Below, piece by piece: positions 9,120-17,371 of a stretch of 64,000 bases of DNA. Each line of letters begins with the position of its first letter. Position 1 is the first letter of the stretch. The notes beneath the pieces were generated by a model, which did not search any database, was not told the origin of the DNA, and saw only the letters and a list, made by a program, of their open reading frames with translations. This DNA is from Pantoea rwandensis (GTDB lineage Bacteria; Pseudomonadota; Gammaproteobacteria; Enterobacterales; Enterobacteriaceae), in contig NZ_CP009454.1 of assembly GCF_000759475.1 (NCBI RefSeq), forward strand, positions 1 through 64,000, written 5' to 3'. The position numbers and the translations under genes were made by a program.

Positions 9120-10386
9120 AAACGCTCCCCTTCATCGTGTAGTCAAACTGCCCCTGCGGGCTCATGGTGATGGACAGGCTGGTCAGGCGGAGCCCTGTGG
9201 CATCAAAATCCTGGAGCAGCCGCTCAGGCTGCAGCCGAGAGCTGACGGAGAACGAGAATTCCCGCCAGTCCTGCGGGGGCGTGTTTTTTTCCTGACCCGG
9301 CGTGACAGCCGGCGGCTTCACCTCGGTAAACTTCACGTCGAGATTCCGTCGCTGCAGATGGGAAATAAATCGCATGAGCTGAGCGTCAGCACCGGGGAGC
9401 GCTTCGTCCGTGAGTCCGGCGGGTGAGGTGCGTTTGAAGGGAATGAAAACGTCGCCGCTTTTGCCGCCCTCCTGCAGGTTGAAGACGGCTGAGTGACCCA
9501 GCAGCTCGCGTGCGCGGCGGGAAAAGTCCTCCACGGTTGCGCCGGGGGTGGCAATAAACCGCAAACGCAGCCCTTCCGGCACGCATTCGCCATCCGTAAA
9601 TCGCCAGCCGGCCACGGAGGCAAAAACAGGTTCACGGGTGAGCCAGCAGTTGCTGAGCAGCACAGAAACGGGAAGCTGCGAAGCCCACGGATGTGGTGCG
9701 CGTGCGGGCACGGCCGGTTTTTCAGGCTTAAGGGCCATGCGGGCGCGAAACGCCGCCATCGCAGCCGCCTGTTCGGCTTTCTCAGAGGCGGTCTCGTACC
9801 AGTAAATCCCCGAGGCCACTGCAAGGGTGACGAGGGCCGCCGGCAGGATAACTGACATCGCATTGACGCGCTTACGCAGCCGGCAGCGCTTAAGCTGAGT
9901 GCGGCTGAGTCTGTCAGTCAGCGTACTGGCGTGGCGATCGTCGTCCACCGTCGCGGCACACCTTAATCCTGGCGCATCGGCGTCGTTGAACCGCAGGAAA
10001 TTTTTTGCAGCCAGTTCAATGGTGGCGCGCGAGCCGGTCACGTCGCCCATCACCGAGAGCTGCCCGCCGATGGCGGCAAAGAACACCCACATATCCTCTT
10101 CGTGACTCAGACGGTAGATCCCCCAGGCTTTCCCGCCCTCGGTGAGCAGAAACGCCACGGCAAGGGAATGAATATGACGGCGCGCGCGGCCCGGAGAAAC
10201 CAGCCCCTGCATCGATGCATTCCCGCGCCCGGCAGCAACAAAGTGCGTATCGGGAGAGGACTGGCTGCGAAACCGGGTGGCCAAAGCGTTTCGCTGCGGC
10301 TCCCAGTGCATTCCGGCCATCCAGTCGCGACGCTGATGCATAATCCGGACGCCGGTACGAAGGCTCAATTTTTTCATTGCTGGCAT
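9106..10386 (-). CDS. pilO: Type IVb pilus assembly protein PilO (PilO2 family)
   Basis: A 426-residue bitopic inner-membrane protein (R64 PilO has about 430). The N-terminal cytoplasmic domain (about 1-175) contains SHEEDMWVFFAAIGGQLSVM. A single membrane helix follows (MSVILPAALVTLAVASGIYW), then a periplasmic domain with PWASQLPVSVLLSNC near its start and a C-terminal domain ending FDYTMKGSVYAQ. PilO probably joins the cytoplasmic ATPase/platform to the periplasmic PilP and secretin. Internal Met codons allow a start three codons later. It lies 3 bases after pilN. Confidence 0.87.
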   Translation of the reverse strand: MPAMKKLSLRTGVRIMHQRRDWMAGMHWEPQRNALATRFRSQSSPDTHFVAAGRGNASMQGLVSPGRARRHIHSLAVAFLLTEGGKAWGIYRLSHEEDMWVFFAAIGGQLSVMGDVTGSRATIELAAKNFLRFNDADAPGLRCAATVDDDRHASTLTDRLSRTQLKRCRLRKRVNAMSVILPAALVTLAVASGIYWYETASEKAEQAAAMAAFRARMALKPEKPAVPARAPHPWASQLPVSVLLSNCWLTREPVFASVAGWRFTDGECVPEGLRLRFIATPGATVEDFSRRARELLGHSAVFNLQEGGKSGDVFIPFKRTSPAGLTDEALPGADAQLMRFISHLQRRNLDVKFTEVKPPAVTPGQEKNTPPQDWREFSFSVSSRLQPERLLQDFDATGLRLTSLSITMSPQGQFDYTMKGSVYAQN

Positions 10387-10388
10387 GT

Positions 10389-12062
10389 TTACCTCAGCAG
10401 AACAGGAGTGATCATGATGACAAGCGTGGTACGGCCGCGGGAGCCGGTCTGACCGCCGCCCAGAATGAAGTTACCTGGCGTAAAGGTGCCCTGTTTGTCT
10501 GCGGAGACGTTCTGTTGTTCCGAACCGGTCAGCACCAGCGTCTGCCCGGAACGGAGGTTCACCTTGCGTGCCAGGCCTTCGGTAGAGGTTGTAGGCAGGT
10601 CATTACGGGTATTGCCGTCGGCGCTGATAAACTTCTCAATCTGCGGCGGGCTGGTATAGCTGAAAGCAAACTGCAGCTGCACGTCACCGTTTTCCTGAAT
10701 AAACGGCAGCATGGTCATGAACAGCCCGGTGGTAATGGTCGTCGTAGTCATTGATGAGGTGACGCCAACGTTCGCCGTGGCCGTCGAGCTGGAACTGGAC
10801 AGGATGCCTTTCTGGCTGGAAAGCTGGTAGGCCACCGGAGTCAGGTTGGCGGTCGGGTCAGTCTGATTCAGCGCCATGCTGACGTTACCCTGCTCAGACA
10901 ACGCTTTGATAAGCAGGCTGGAGCCGGAGAATTTCGCAGCGTTACCTGAGGCGGTATCGAGAATTGAAATGCCCGCGCTGGCAGCAGATGTGGATGCATT
11001 GGCCATGGAGCCGGTCAGACTGGCGCCAAAGTTATTGAGGGATTTATAAATCAGCCCCCAGTCCAGTCCCAGCTGCTCATTACGCGTCTGGCTGACGCTG
11101 ACTATCTGAATATTTAGCTGAACCTGACGACTCAGGACTTTGTTCTGGTATTCGATGTATCGTCCGATACGGTCAAGCACATCCGGCGTGTCCGTCACGC
11201 TGAGCGTACCCGTGGCGGCAGACAGCCAGAATCTGCCTGATTTTGGTGTCAGCATTTGATCGATTGTTTTACGGATATCATCATACAGGTCACTGTTCAT
11301 ACCGTAATCGGTCTTCTGGTTCGAGCTGATGTCACCGGTCGTGCCACCGGTAGTTCCCCCTCCGCTGCCCAGCTGATTACCGGAGCCAGAGTTGATTGAG
11401 GCGCTACTGTTGACTTTGGTATTGAGAATGACGAGCTGGAATGTGCGGGTATCCTGCTGGTAGAAATACACGCCGCTGCGGTCACTACGCCAGGACAGAC
11501 CGTATCCGCTGGCTTCAACATCCAGCAGATCCCGTACATCGCCCTGGAATTTGATACCGCGGACAAGGGCAGTGCTTTGCTGAACAGGTGCAGCCTGCCC
11601 TGATGCGGAGCCGATCTGTGATAGTGGTACGCGACCATTATCATCAGGCGCAGGGAGCTGACCATTCATCTGCGAGGTTGTCACGCTACCGGTTGAAACG
11701 TTGCTGAGTGCCGCAAAGGCATCCGGCGTGATGGAAACCCTGATGCCGCAAAGCGCGGTAATGCGTTGTCCAAGCTCAGGCAGTGATATACCGTCTGGAC
11801 GGTTTATCGTTATCTGGCAGGCAGGCAGATTTTTTTCGTCCGGCGTGGATACGACGGGCGCAACCGGCTGCAGGTTAACCCAGGGTTTGTCGGACCAGAC
11901 GACGGTAGGTTGGGTCATTGCCTGTCGGCTCTGCAACACCCGCTGAGCAGTGTCAGCCTGTCCTGAAGCTTCTTTATCCATTTTGCTGATTTCTGTCAGC
12001 GAACAGGATGACAGCACGAACGCGGTGGCCAGCGCTGTCAGGCAGAAAGGTATACGCGGCAT
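10389..12062 (-). CDS. pilN: Type IVb pilus outer-membrane secretin PilN (lipoprotein)
   Basis: Multimeric outer-membrane channel for the thin pilus. From ATG 12062 (after AGGGAGCTGCGG) it has 557 residues. A lipoprotein signal ends in VLSSCS. The N0/N1-like domains include LPACQITINRPDGISLPELG and FQGDVRDLLDVEA. A central domain has SGRFWLSAATGTLSVTDTPD, and a secretin C-terminal beta-domain includes ILSSSSSTATANVGV, FMTMLPFIQENGDVQLQF and RSGQTLVLTGSEQQ. A Gly/Thr-rich linker around residues 225-245 is unstructured. The frame is intact. The N-terminal extension to 12098 is unlikely because it lacks a lipobox at its start. Confidence 0.9.
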   Translation of the reverse strand: MPRIPFCLTALATAFVLSSCSLTEISKMDKEASGQADTAQRVLQSRQAMTQPTVVWSDKPWVNLQPVAPVVSTPDEKNLPACQITINRPDGISLPELGQRITALCGIRVSITPDAFAALSNVSTGSVTTSQMNGQLPAPDDNGRVPLSQIGSASGQAAPVQQSTALVRGIKFQGDVRDLLDVEASGYGLSWRSDRSGVYFYQQDTRTFQLVILNTKVNSSASINSGSGNQLGSGGGTTGGTTGDISSNQKTDYGMNSDLYDDIRKTIDQMLTPKSGRFWLSAATGTLSVTDTPDVLDRIGRYIEYQNKVLSRQVQLNIQIVSVSQTRNEQLGLDWGLIYKSLNNFGASLTGSMANASTSAASAGISILDTASGNAAKFSGSSLLIKALSEQGNVSMALNQTDPTANLTPVAYQLSSQKGILSSSSSTATANVGVTSSMTTTTITTGLFMTMLPFIQENGDVQLQFAFSYTSPPQIEKFISADGNTRNDLPTTSTEGLARKVNLRSGQTLVLTGSEQQNVSADKQGTFTPGNFILGGGQTGSRGRTTLVIMITPVLLR

Positions 12063-12081
12063 CCGCAGCTCCCTGAGGTGG

Positions 12082-12525
12082 TTAATTGAGGTAAACAATG
12101 CTGCCCTCCGTTATTCCGGAGGGCAGGGAAAGATTCATATCGGTACCGTCAGCCATGCGCAGGCGACCGCCGCTGACGGTCAGCGCTAGCGCTGAGGTCA
12201 CTGACTGGCTTCGCAGGGCGGCAAAAACGCCATCGGTAGCAGGGACCCATATCCAGAGCCGGTTGCTCAGAATGACGGAGTGAATACGGCTGTCAGGTGC
12301 AGGGATGATGCCTGTCTGAGCGGGGGTAACGGGACCATCAGCGACCGCCCGACCATGGCGCCAGTTATTGACCGCATCGGCTGTGCGCAGCATGTCTGCG
12401 GCCAGCTGGTCCGGCAGCGTTTGCTGGACAGCCGCACGGACGTGCTCTGACGAATGACGCTGCGCATCACCCGCCATCAATGCAATGACCAGACAAAACA
12501 CCAGGACCGGCAGCGCGAATCCCAT
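12082..12525 (-). CDS. pilM: Type IVb pilus protein PilM
   Basis: A 147-residue protein, matching PilM of R64 (about 145). It starts with one hydrophobic helix (MGFALPVLVFCLVIALMAG) anchoring it in the inner membrane. A small periplasmic domain follows with NRLWIWVPATDGVFAALRSQ, a feature of this family. The exact function is not settled; it is essential for the R64 thin pilus and unrelated to the actin-like PilM of type IVa systems. It lies one base after the pilL stop and 20 bases before pilN. Confidence 0.85.
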   Translation of the reverse strand: MGFALPVLVFCLVIALMAGDAQRHSSEHVRAAVQQTLPDQLAADMLRTADAVNNWRHGRAVADGPVTPAQTGIIPAPDSRIHSVILSNRLWIWVPATDGVFAALRSQSVTSALALTVSGGRLRMADGTDMNLSLPSGITEGSIVYLN

Positions 12526-12526
12526 C

Positions 12527-13795
12527 TCAGTGCCCCCCGCCCGCAGGGGTGTCGCTGACGGAAATCAGGCATTGAATGCGGTTTGCCTCAGCAAACAGCG
12601 GTTTTTCGGCCTTGCGATAGAGGTCAAATACCTGAACCATCACCGACTCAAAGTTGCCGTGGAAAATGAGAGGGGCATCAATGCGGTAATCAAGCGATAC
12701 CGGCCAGATAACGACCCAGTTACCGCCGTTACTGCACGGCGCCTTCGAAGCCCAGCCGGTGAGTGTCTCTTTCAGGGTTGAACCCGGTTCTGCCCGCCAT
12801 GTCTGACCCACCGGGGCGACGGTAACAGGTGTGCCCGGAATGGGAGAGGCTGCCGTCTGGCTGCTCACAGGCGGCGCGGGAGGGAGCGTTGTGACAGGAC
12901 GCACAGAGGACGCTTTCGGTGTGGCATTCACTGTAGTCTGTGTGACTACCGGCGGACGAACTGCCACAGCCTGAGAACCGGTCTGCTGAGCCACTTTAGC
13001 AACCGGTGCCTTAGCTAATAGCGGCGGATTGTTAACCGGAGGGTTGTTCGCTGATTTCTGCGCTTTCCGGGGGCCACTGGTTGTCAGCACGGGTGACGGC
13101 ACGGCCAGATTCTGTGGAGTCAACGCTGTTTTTTGGACGGCAGCCGGCAGGGTTTCACCAGTGAAAGGGTTACGGGGTAAAGCATTTTCAGGAACGGCTG
13201 GGCCCGCTGACTGAAAGGGTTTCGGCTGAACCGGGTTAATTGCCGACAGGCTTTTTGCCGGGGGGAGCGTTGCAGCCGCTGCGTCAAACTGGCGATACTG
13301 ATCACGCAGCGCAAAACAAATTTCACGGTTAACTTCATCCACTTTCAGCCGCCAGGCGGGGCCGGCAAGAATTTGCAGCGCCTCGCTCAGCTTAACCGGG
13401 CCAATATCGCGCTGAACAGCGGGAAGCGGACGGCTGAGAAGTTCCGAAAATGCAGAAGTCGTGGCTGAGCACAGTGAATAACCTGATTCCAGCAGGAGAT
13501 AGCGAAATCCTTCTCCTACTGTGTTAACCAGCTGTGCAGGCATCGTGATATCAATAATCTGATTGAGCGGATCGCGCTGTGCATCATCCGGGCGCGTACT
13601 GACGAGCGTATAGCGATCGTAGCGCACCACTTCGGGGGCACGATTGCGGTAAATGTCATCGAAACGTGCAGGCTGCTGATAACGCCCATGAGTTAATAGC
13701 GCAGGGTCAGAAGCCGGGTTGCTGCAGCTGGCTAACATGACAGAGCAGGCGAGCAGGCCGGCTCCCGTTGCCGCGCGTCTTGAAGGTACTGCCAT
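12527..13795 (-). CDS. pilL: Type IVb pilus lipoprotein PilL
   Basis: First gene of the pil operon here; pilI, pilJ and pilK of R64 are absent, as is usual in SPI-7-type ICEs. The 422-residue product has a lipoprotein signal (lipobox LASC), an N-terminal PilL domain (PEVVRYDRYTLVSTRPDD and GEGFRYLLLESGYSLCS), a long Pro/Ala/Thr linker (about residues 185-330), and a TcpQ-like C-terminal domain (WRAEPGSTLKETLTGWASKA). TcpQ domains recruit the secretin, so PilL probably assists PilN. It is longer than R64 PilL (about 356) because of the linker. Its start codon sits in an 80-base leader that recurs at 15066-15145. Confidence 0.87.
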   Translation of the reverse strand: MAVPSRRAATGAGLLACSVMLASCSNPASDPALLTHGRYQQPARFDDIYRNRAPEVVRYDRYTLVSTRPDDAQRDPLNQIIDITMPAQLVNTVGEGFRYLLLESGYSLCSATTSAFSELLSRPLPAVQRDIGPVKLSEALQILAGPAWRLKVDEVNREICFALRDQYRQFDAAAATLPPAKSLSAINPVQPKPFQSAGPAVPENALPRNPFTGETLPAAVQKTALTPQNLAVPSPVLTTSGPRKAQKSANNPPVNNPPLLAKAPVAKVAQQTGSQAVAVRPPVVTQTTVNATPKASSVRPVTTLPPAPPVSSQTAASPIPGTPVTVAPVGQTWRAEPGSTLKETLTGWASKAPCSNGGNWVVIWPVSLDYRIDAPLIFHGNFESVMVQVFDLYRKAEKPLFAEANRIQCLISVSDTPAGGGH

Positions 13796-13872
13796 CAGGA
13801 TTCACCCCAGGGATAGTCTTAGTCAGGAGTGCTATTCTGGCGGTGATGAAAAAGCGGGCAATGCGAAACTCT
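13792..13872. repeat. pilL leader, copy 1 of an 80-base direct repeat
   Basis: This stretch contains the pilL start codon and untranslated leader. It matches 15066-15145 over its whole length with few differences; CTATTCTGGCGGTGATGAAA and AAGCGGGCAATG are shared exactly. The two copies bracket the two-gene membrane cassette. Confidence 0.85.
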
Positions 13873-13939
13873 TACTGTCTACTGAAGGAAAAAAATCCAC
13901 AGCCGATAGTTAATTCAGGTGTGGCAATGGCAGATATGC

Positions 13940-14692
13940 ATGGAATACTGGAAAAGTACTTACGACATCAGTGAGGTGTCTTCAATATTTGGTGGAATGC
14001 TGACTCTGCTCAGTAGCCTTCTCCTTCTGTGGGTGCTAATCAGTTACGTCTGGTATAAGTTTAAAAACAAACCCTCTGAAAAAGCAGTTTACCATTTCAC
14101 CTCCGCAGCGAATCTCGGGAAAATCGAGGCAGCACAATCATTGCGAGCCGCAAGAGATGGGATTATATACGCAACCCGAAATCCAAAGCTTTCACGCGTC
14201 GGCTCATCCAAAACAAAAAAGTCATCGAGCACTCCCCCTGTTGTGGTATTTCGCGGCGAAGCGTTAAAGATTTTCAGTAATAAAAACCATTTCCTCAAAG
14301 CCCTTGTTCATGGCCACCATTTTTATGGCGTCATCTTTTGTGAGGCTATAACTAATGAAAAGGGCGATGTTCTTATCCTGAAAAGTCACAGGTTGCTCAA
14401 CGCTCTTATCATTGATAAAGCCGTAGTTAAAATGCCTTCTGGTCGACGGGGTAACATAATTCGCTACCTTTCATGGGTGACGGGCTTTCATAAGTTCTTA
14501 CTTCCTGCTGTACACCTGGGTTCGCTTACCTGGATTGTCAGCGTGGCAGTGAACGAGCCTGTACCGATAGCCTGGAGTGGGCTGTATTTAATCCTCCTGG
14601 TTACCATGCTGGTATTGATCCTTGTATGTTCTCCGCTGATCATGAGATCCCTTAAAAAAAGAGATGAAAAAGCGGAAGCAAGGTCACTATGA
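13940..14692 (+). CDS. Membrane protein with a possible ADP-ribosyltransferase-like domain
   Basis: About 250 residues from ATG 13940; a GTG at 13919 in the same frame adds 7. Neither start has a clear ribosome site. One membrane helix (GGMLTLLSSLLLLWVLISYV) is followed by a soluble domain opening with VYHFTSAANLGKIEAAQSLR and GIIYATRN. This resembles the first strand-helix of ART/HYD1-type domains (Y-H-x-T-x-x-x-N-L-x-x-I). The domain continues with PPVVVFRGEALKIF and GHHFYGVIFCEAITN. Two more helices close the protein (AVHLGSLTWIVSVAVN and SGLYLILLVTMLVLILVCSP) before a basic tail. It converges with, and overlaps, the next gene. The domain call is a weak motif match. Alternatives are an entry-exclusion or immunity membrane protein. 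Confidence 0.55.
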   Translation: MEYWKSTYDISEVSSIFGGMLTLLSSLLLLWVLISYVWYKFKNKPSEKAVYHFTSAANLGKIEAAQSLRAARDGIIYATRNPKLSRVGSSKTKKSSSTPPVVVFRGEALKIFSNKNHFLKALVHGHHFYGVIFCEAITNEKGDVLILKSHRLLNALIIDKAVVKMPSGRRGNIIRYLSWVTGFHKFLLPAVHLGSLTWIVSVAVNEPVPIAWSGLYLILLVTMLVLILVCSPLIMRSLKKRDEKAEARSL

Positions 14693-14951
14693 GATACCCC
14701 AACGCAACCACAATACCGACATCGTCATTTTTAAAGACGCGAGAGATAATTTGGTTCAGCGTGTAAACCCCAAGGTTAACGGCAATAATTGCAGGCCAGC
14801 CAACATGCGGTTTTAGCATCAGGTATGAGCTTCCCGCAGCCAGCATGTAAACAAGCAGGTAGATGACCAGAGCGTCAGCGGTGCCAAAGTAAAGCAGGTC
14901 GAGCACAGTGTAGAAAGCTCTCTTCTTTTCGTTCAACTTCGGTCTACTCAC
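14652..14951 (-). CDS. Small four-helix membrane protein
   Basis: A 99-residue protein starting GTG at 14951 behind a strong ribosome site (AGGAGGGATATA). After a basic head (MSRPKLNEKKRAFYT) come roughly three or four membrane segments (ADALVIYLLVYMLAAGSSYL, HVGWPAIIAVNLGVY, VGIVVALGYLIVTLLPLFHL). I recognise no family. Its last 41 bases overlap the end of the converging ART-like gene, so the two are tightly packed tail to tail. The pair lies between two copies of the pilL leader. An immunity or partner role for the larger protein is possible but unproven. Confidence 0.6.
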   Translation of the reverse strand: MSRPKLNEKKRAFYTVLDLLYFGTADALVIYLLVYMLAAGSSYLMLKPHVGWPAIIAVNLGVYTLNQIISRVFKNDDVGIVVALGYLIVTLLPLFHLFF

Positions 14952-15065
14952 TATATCCCTCCTGATTTAAGGGCACTGCGTCTTTAAAAGGATTACTTCT
15001 GTCATGCAGAAAGAGTGAACAGTCGGTTATACCAACCTTCGCAATCGTGTTGTCTGGAGGAAATA

Positions 15066-15145
15066 CCATCAGGATTCACCACAGATATGGCCTAATCAGG
15101 AGAGCTATTCTGGCGGTGATGAAAAAGCGGGCAATGTGAAACTCT
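15066..15145. repeat. pilL leader, copy 2 of an 80-base direct repeat
   Basis: This is a second copy of the pilL leader, ending about 90 bases before the secreted-protein gene at 15234. It still includes the complement of the pilL start codon (CCATCAGGATTCACC), but no pilL body follows. It is therefore a duplicate, probably created when the cassette entered, and is offset about 1274 bases from copy 1. Confidence 0.85.
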
Positions 15146-15233
15146 GAGTTCAGATTGAAGAATAAAGTACTGACGGCCGATAGAAGAAAAGTGACAGTTC
15201 GTCACGTTAAGGATTACTCATCAAGAGGGTGTT

Positions 15234-15581
15234 ATGAAAAGAAAATTATCAGCCATCTGTTTCGCCGCAGTTTTCATTACCAGCTCAGCAGCTTTGGCCG
15301 CGACCAGCAACAAAGTTGCGGTAAGTGACCTGCACTTCCAGAAAACGCAAAACGGTCTGCAGAACATTCAAGGGCTGGGACAAAATACCAGTGGTAAAAC
15401 GCTCGGCAATATTATCGTTAAATTTAATTTGCTGAAAAATGACGTCGTCATCGGGCAGGCTGTAGATATGGCCAGTAATATCGAACCTGGTCAGAAGTTT
15501 ACTATTAACGCTATTTACAACAGTATCCAGCTGCAGCCCGATTCGTTCAAACTGACCGAAGTGCTGGCAACTGAAAAATAA
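15234..15581 (+). CDS. Secreted FxLYD-like domain protein
   Basis: 115 residues with a Sec signal peptide (MKRKLSAICFAAVFITSSAALAA) cut before ATSNK. The mature part has the pattern of the FxLYD family: GLGQNTSGKTLGNIIVKFNL followed by a residue run ending in a pro/gly turn (ASNIEPGQKF). These small periplasmic or surface beta-sandwich domains have no fixed enzymatic role. It is one of few plus-strand genes in the ICE part and is divergent from pilL, before the cassette split them. The start follows GAGGGTGTT. An envelope or mating-related role is a guess. Confidence 0.65.
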   Translation: MKRKLSAICFAAVFITSSAALAATSNKVAVSDLHFQKTQNGLQNIQGLGQNTSGKTLGNIIVKFNLLKNDVVIGQAVDMASNIEPGQKFTINAIYNSIQLQPDSFKLTEVLATEK

Positions 15582-15674
15582 CTCCCCTTCGGGGCAACCC
15601 GTCCACGCCATAAAAGCAAGTTTCATGTCATGGACGGGTTTCCGATAACTGACTAAATACCAGGGAATTCAGGA

Positions 15675-15700
15675 CAAAAAAAAGCGCCACAATGGCGCTT
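15675..15700 (-). terminator. Terminator of the DUF29 gene
   Basis: On the minus strand AAGCGCCATTGTGGCGCTT forms a 7-base-pair stem followed by eight T. It lies 25 bases past the DUF29 stop. Confidence 0.8.
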
Positions 15701-15723
15701 AATCTTAATACAGGCTGACAAAA

Positions 15724-16155
15724 TTAATTCGGGTAGTATTCCTGAGACAAGATCTGTCCCATTTCCCAGATGCAATCTTCAGGAAAAACATCAAGCTGTG
15801 TCTCCTGAGCTGCAGAAGAGACTGCATCTGCCCATACTGCAGCAATCCAGTCACTATCGGTAAGAGCCGTTTTTAAGCTCGGAGTGCCTTTTATATGTAA
15901 TGCCAGTGCTTTTCTTTGCTCTTTGATGGTTCGCTGCCAGCTTGACCCACGACGGCCTGGCTGAAACTTCCATTTGAGAAGATGCGCCAGCAGAACGGCC
16001 ATACGACTGGCCAGCTCCCGCTTTTCGCTTTTACCCACGTCTTCGATCTCCTCGGCGATATTAGCAATATCAATCTCAGAGAACCGACCGGCACGGAGTA
16101 AAGCTGCCTGCTCCTGAGCCCAGGCAACAACGTCAGCTTCGTAGCGTGTGTTCAT
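15724..16155 (-). CDS. DUF29 family protein
   Basis: 143 residues from ATG 16155, with GGAGATCTACC before it; a longer frame to 16230 has no ribosome site. The sequence fits DUF29: YEADVVAWAQEQAALLRAGR near the start, then DIANIAEEIEDVGKSEKREL, LLAHLLKWKFQPGRRGSSW and a C-terminal helical stretch with FPEDCIWEMGQIL. The family is all-helical, common on plasmids, cyanobacterial genomes and ICEs, and of unknown function. It has its own terminator and is separated from ssb by another, so it is probably monocistronic. Confidence 0.8.
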   Translation of the reverse strand: MNTRYEADVVAWAQEQAALLRAGRFSEIDIANIAEEIEDVGKSEKRELASRMAVLLAHLLKWKFQPGRRGSSWQRTIKEQRKALALHIKGTPSLKTALTDSDWIAAVWADAVSSAAQETQLDVFPEDCIWEMGQILSQEYYPN

Positions 16156-16202
16156 GGTAGATCTCCAGTGACATTCCTGATTAATGAACATCATTATAGA
16201 AG

Positions 16203-16231
16203 AAAAAAGCGCCAGACTGAACTGGCGCATA
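16203..16231 (-). terminator. Terminator of ssb
   Basis: On the minus strand GCGCCAGTTCAGTCTGGCGC is followed by six T. It lies 25 bases after the ssb stop and ends the ssb transcript before the DUF29 gene. Confidence 0.8.
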
Positions 16232-16255
16232 AGAGGGTATATTTATCTGAATCCA

Positions 16256-16804
16256 TTATGAAATTGCGTAAATGGCTTTTTTACAGATGCCATAACCGTG
16301 TCCGAGGAACGGTATGTCATCATCAAAATCCATCGGTGGCTCATTCTGTGGATTTCTTGGCGCTGACGGAGTCTGCTGTGGCTGCTGAGGTTGACCCCAG
16401 CCACCCTGCTGACCTGACTGCGCATTGTTTCCACTGGTACTGGAGCTGTTATTGCGACCCCCGCCCAGCATCTGCATCGTTCCGTTAACACCCACAACGA
16501 CTTCAGTTGTCCAGCGATCGGTACCGTTGTTATCAGTCCATTTGCGGGTGCGTAACTGGCCTTCAATGTACACCTGTGAACCCTTTCGCAGGTATTCACC
16601 GGCAACCTCAGCCAGCTTGCCAAACAGCACGACACGATGCCATTCGGTATTTTCACGGTTTTCACCGGTCTGTTTATCACGCCAGTTTTCTGAAGTCGCC
16701 AGGTTTAAACCGGTTACTGCATTGCCATTTGGCATGTAACGTACTTCAGGATCCTGGCCGAGATGACCAACCAGTATGACTTTGTTGACGCCGCGTGCGG
16801 ACAT
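16256..16804 (-). CDS. ssb: ICE-borne single-stranded DNA-binding protein
   Basis: Coats single-stranded DNA during transfer and ICE replication. The OB fold spans about residues 4-112 ([40 protein letters not shown] and [16 protein letters not shown]). A Gly/Gln/Pro/Asn-rich linker follows. The usual acidic tip DFDDDIPF appears at about residues 158-165, but the protein runs on for 17 residues ([16 protein letters not shown]). In chromosomal SSB the free tip Phe docks partners such as RecQ, so this tail would hide or alter that contact. Total 182 residues. It lies 75 bases after the DUF3577 gene, likely in the same transcript. Confidence 0.92.
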   Translation of the reverse strand: MSARGVNKVILVGHLGQDPEVRYMPNGNAVTGLNLATSENWRDKQTGENRENTEWHRVVLFGKLAEVAGEYLRKGSQVYIEGQLRTRKWTDNNGTDRWTTEVVVGVNGTMQMLGGGRNNSSSTSGNNAQSGQQGGWGQPQQPQQTPSAPRNPQNEPPMDFDDDIPFLGHGYGICKKAIYAIS

Positions 16805-16879
16805 AATGATTTCCTCTTATGAATTGGGTTGAGAGGAGCACATCCACCGGGATGTGTTCCGGTGGTGTGTCCGTGACGC

Positions 16880-17371
16880 TTAGAATGAGTTCGGATCGTA
16901 CTCTTTCGGAGCAGATGAACCGGATTCCGGCGTCTGGGAAGCATTGGGTGCTTGGTAAACCACGTCCTGGCCTTTCTTGATGAACTCCACCTTTATCAGG
17001 CGGGCCTTCAGAGAAGGGCGACTTTCACCAGCGTGATCACCCGACTGGAGGGTAAACACATCGGCTTTCAGTCCGCTCAGTACAAATCCGAGCAGCACCT
17101 TTTCTTCTTCATCAACGGCTTTCTGGCAGCGATTGATCAGTTTGGTTGCTTCCGGGCCCGCGATGGTGACATCAAATCGGGTATAGGAAGCATTGTCAGT
17201 CGGACCGGTCAGAGCGTTAATAACAGCGCAGGTGAACTCACCGTTAGGGCCCTGAAGGCGACGTATCGAGTTCAGATAACCGATGCCGCTGACATTAAGG
17301 TTGAAAAACTCTTTTTTCTGATTTCCAGAAGCAGAGCCATTTGAAGCAGGGGTTTGATTAGTTGCAGTCAT
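16880..17371 (-). CDS. STY4534-type ICE protein (DUF3577)
   Basis: 163 residues resembling the DUF3577 family conserved next to ssb and topB in SPI-7-type ICEs. A disordered Ser/Asn/Gly head (about 1-20) leads to the core FFNLNVSGIGYLNSIRRLQG, then GEFTCAVINALTGPTDNASY and KVLLGFVLSGLKADVFTLQS. The tail is a flexible Pro/Ser-rich segment ending DPNSF, which resembles an SSB-type acidic tip and suggests a DNA-binding or replication accessory. Family function is not established. A cluster of hairpins lies just upstream. Confidence 0.8.
   Translation of the reverse strand: MTATNQTPASNGSASGNQKKEFFNLNVSGIGYLNSIRRLQGPNGEFTCAVINALTGPTDNASYTRFDVTIAGPEATKLINRCQKAVDEEEKVLLGFVLSGLKADVFTLQSGDHAGESRPSLKARLIKVEFIKKGQDVVYQAPNASQTPESGSSAPKEYDPNSF

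Noticed and set aside
13919..13974. Separate small gene starting MADMHGILEKY
   Set aside because: It stops after 15 codons and overlaps the start of the membrane gene in another frame.
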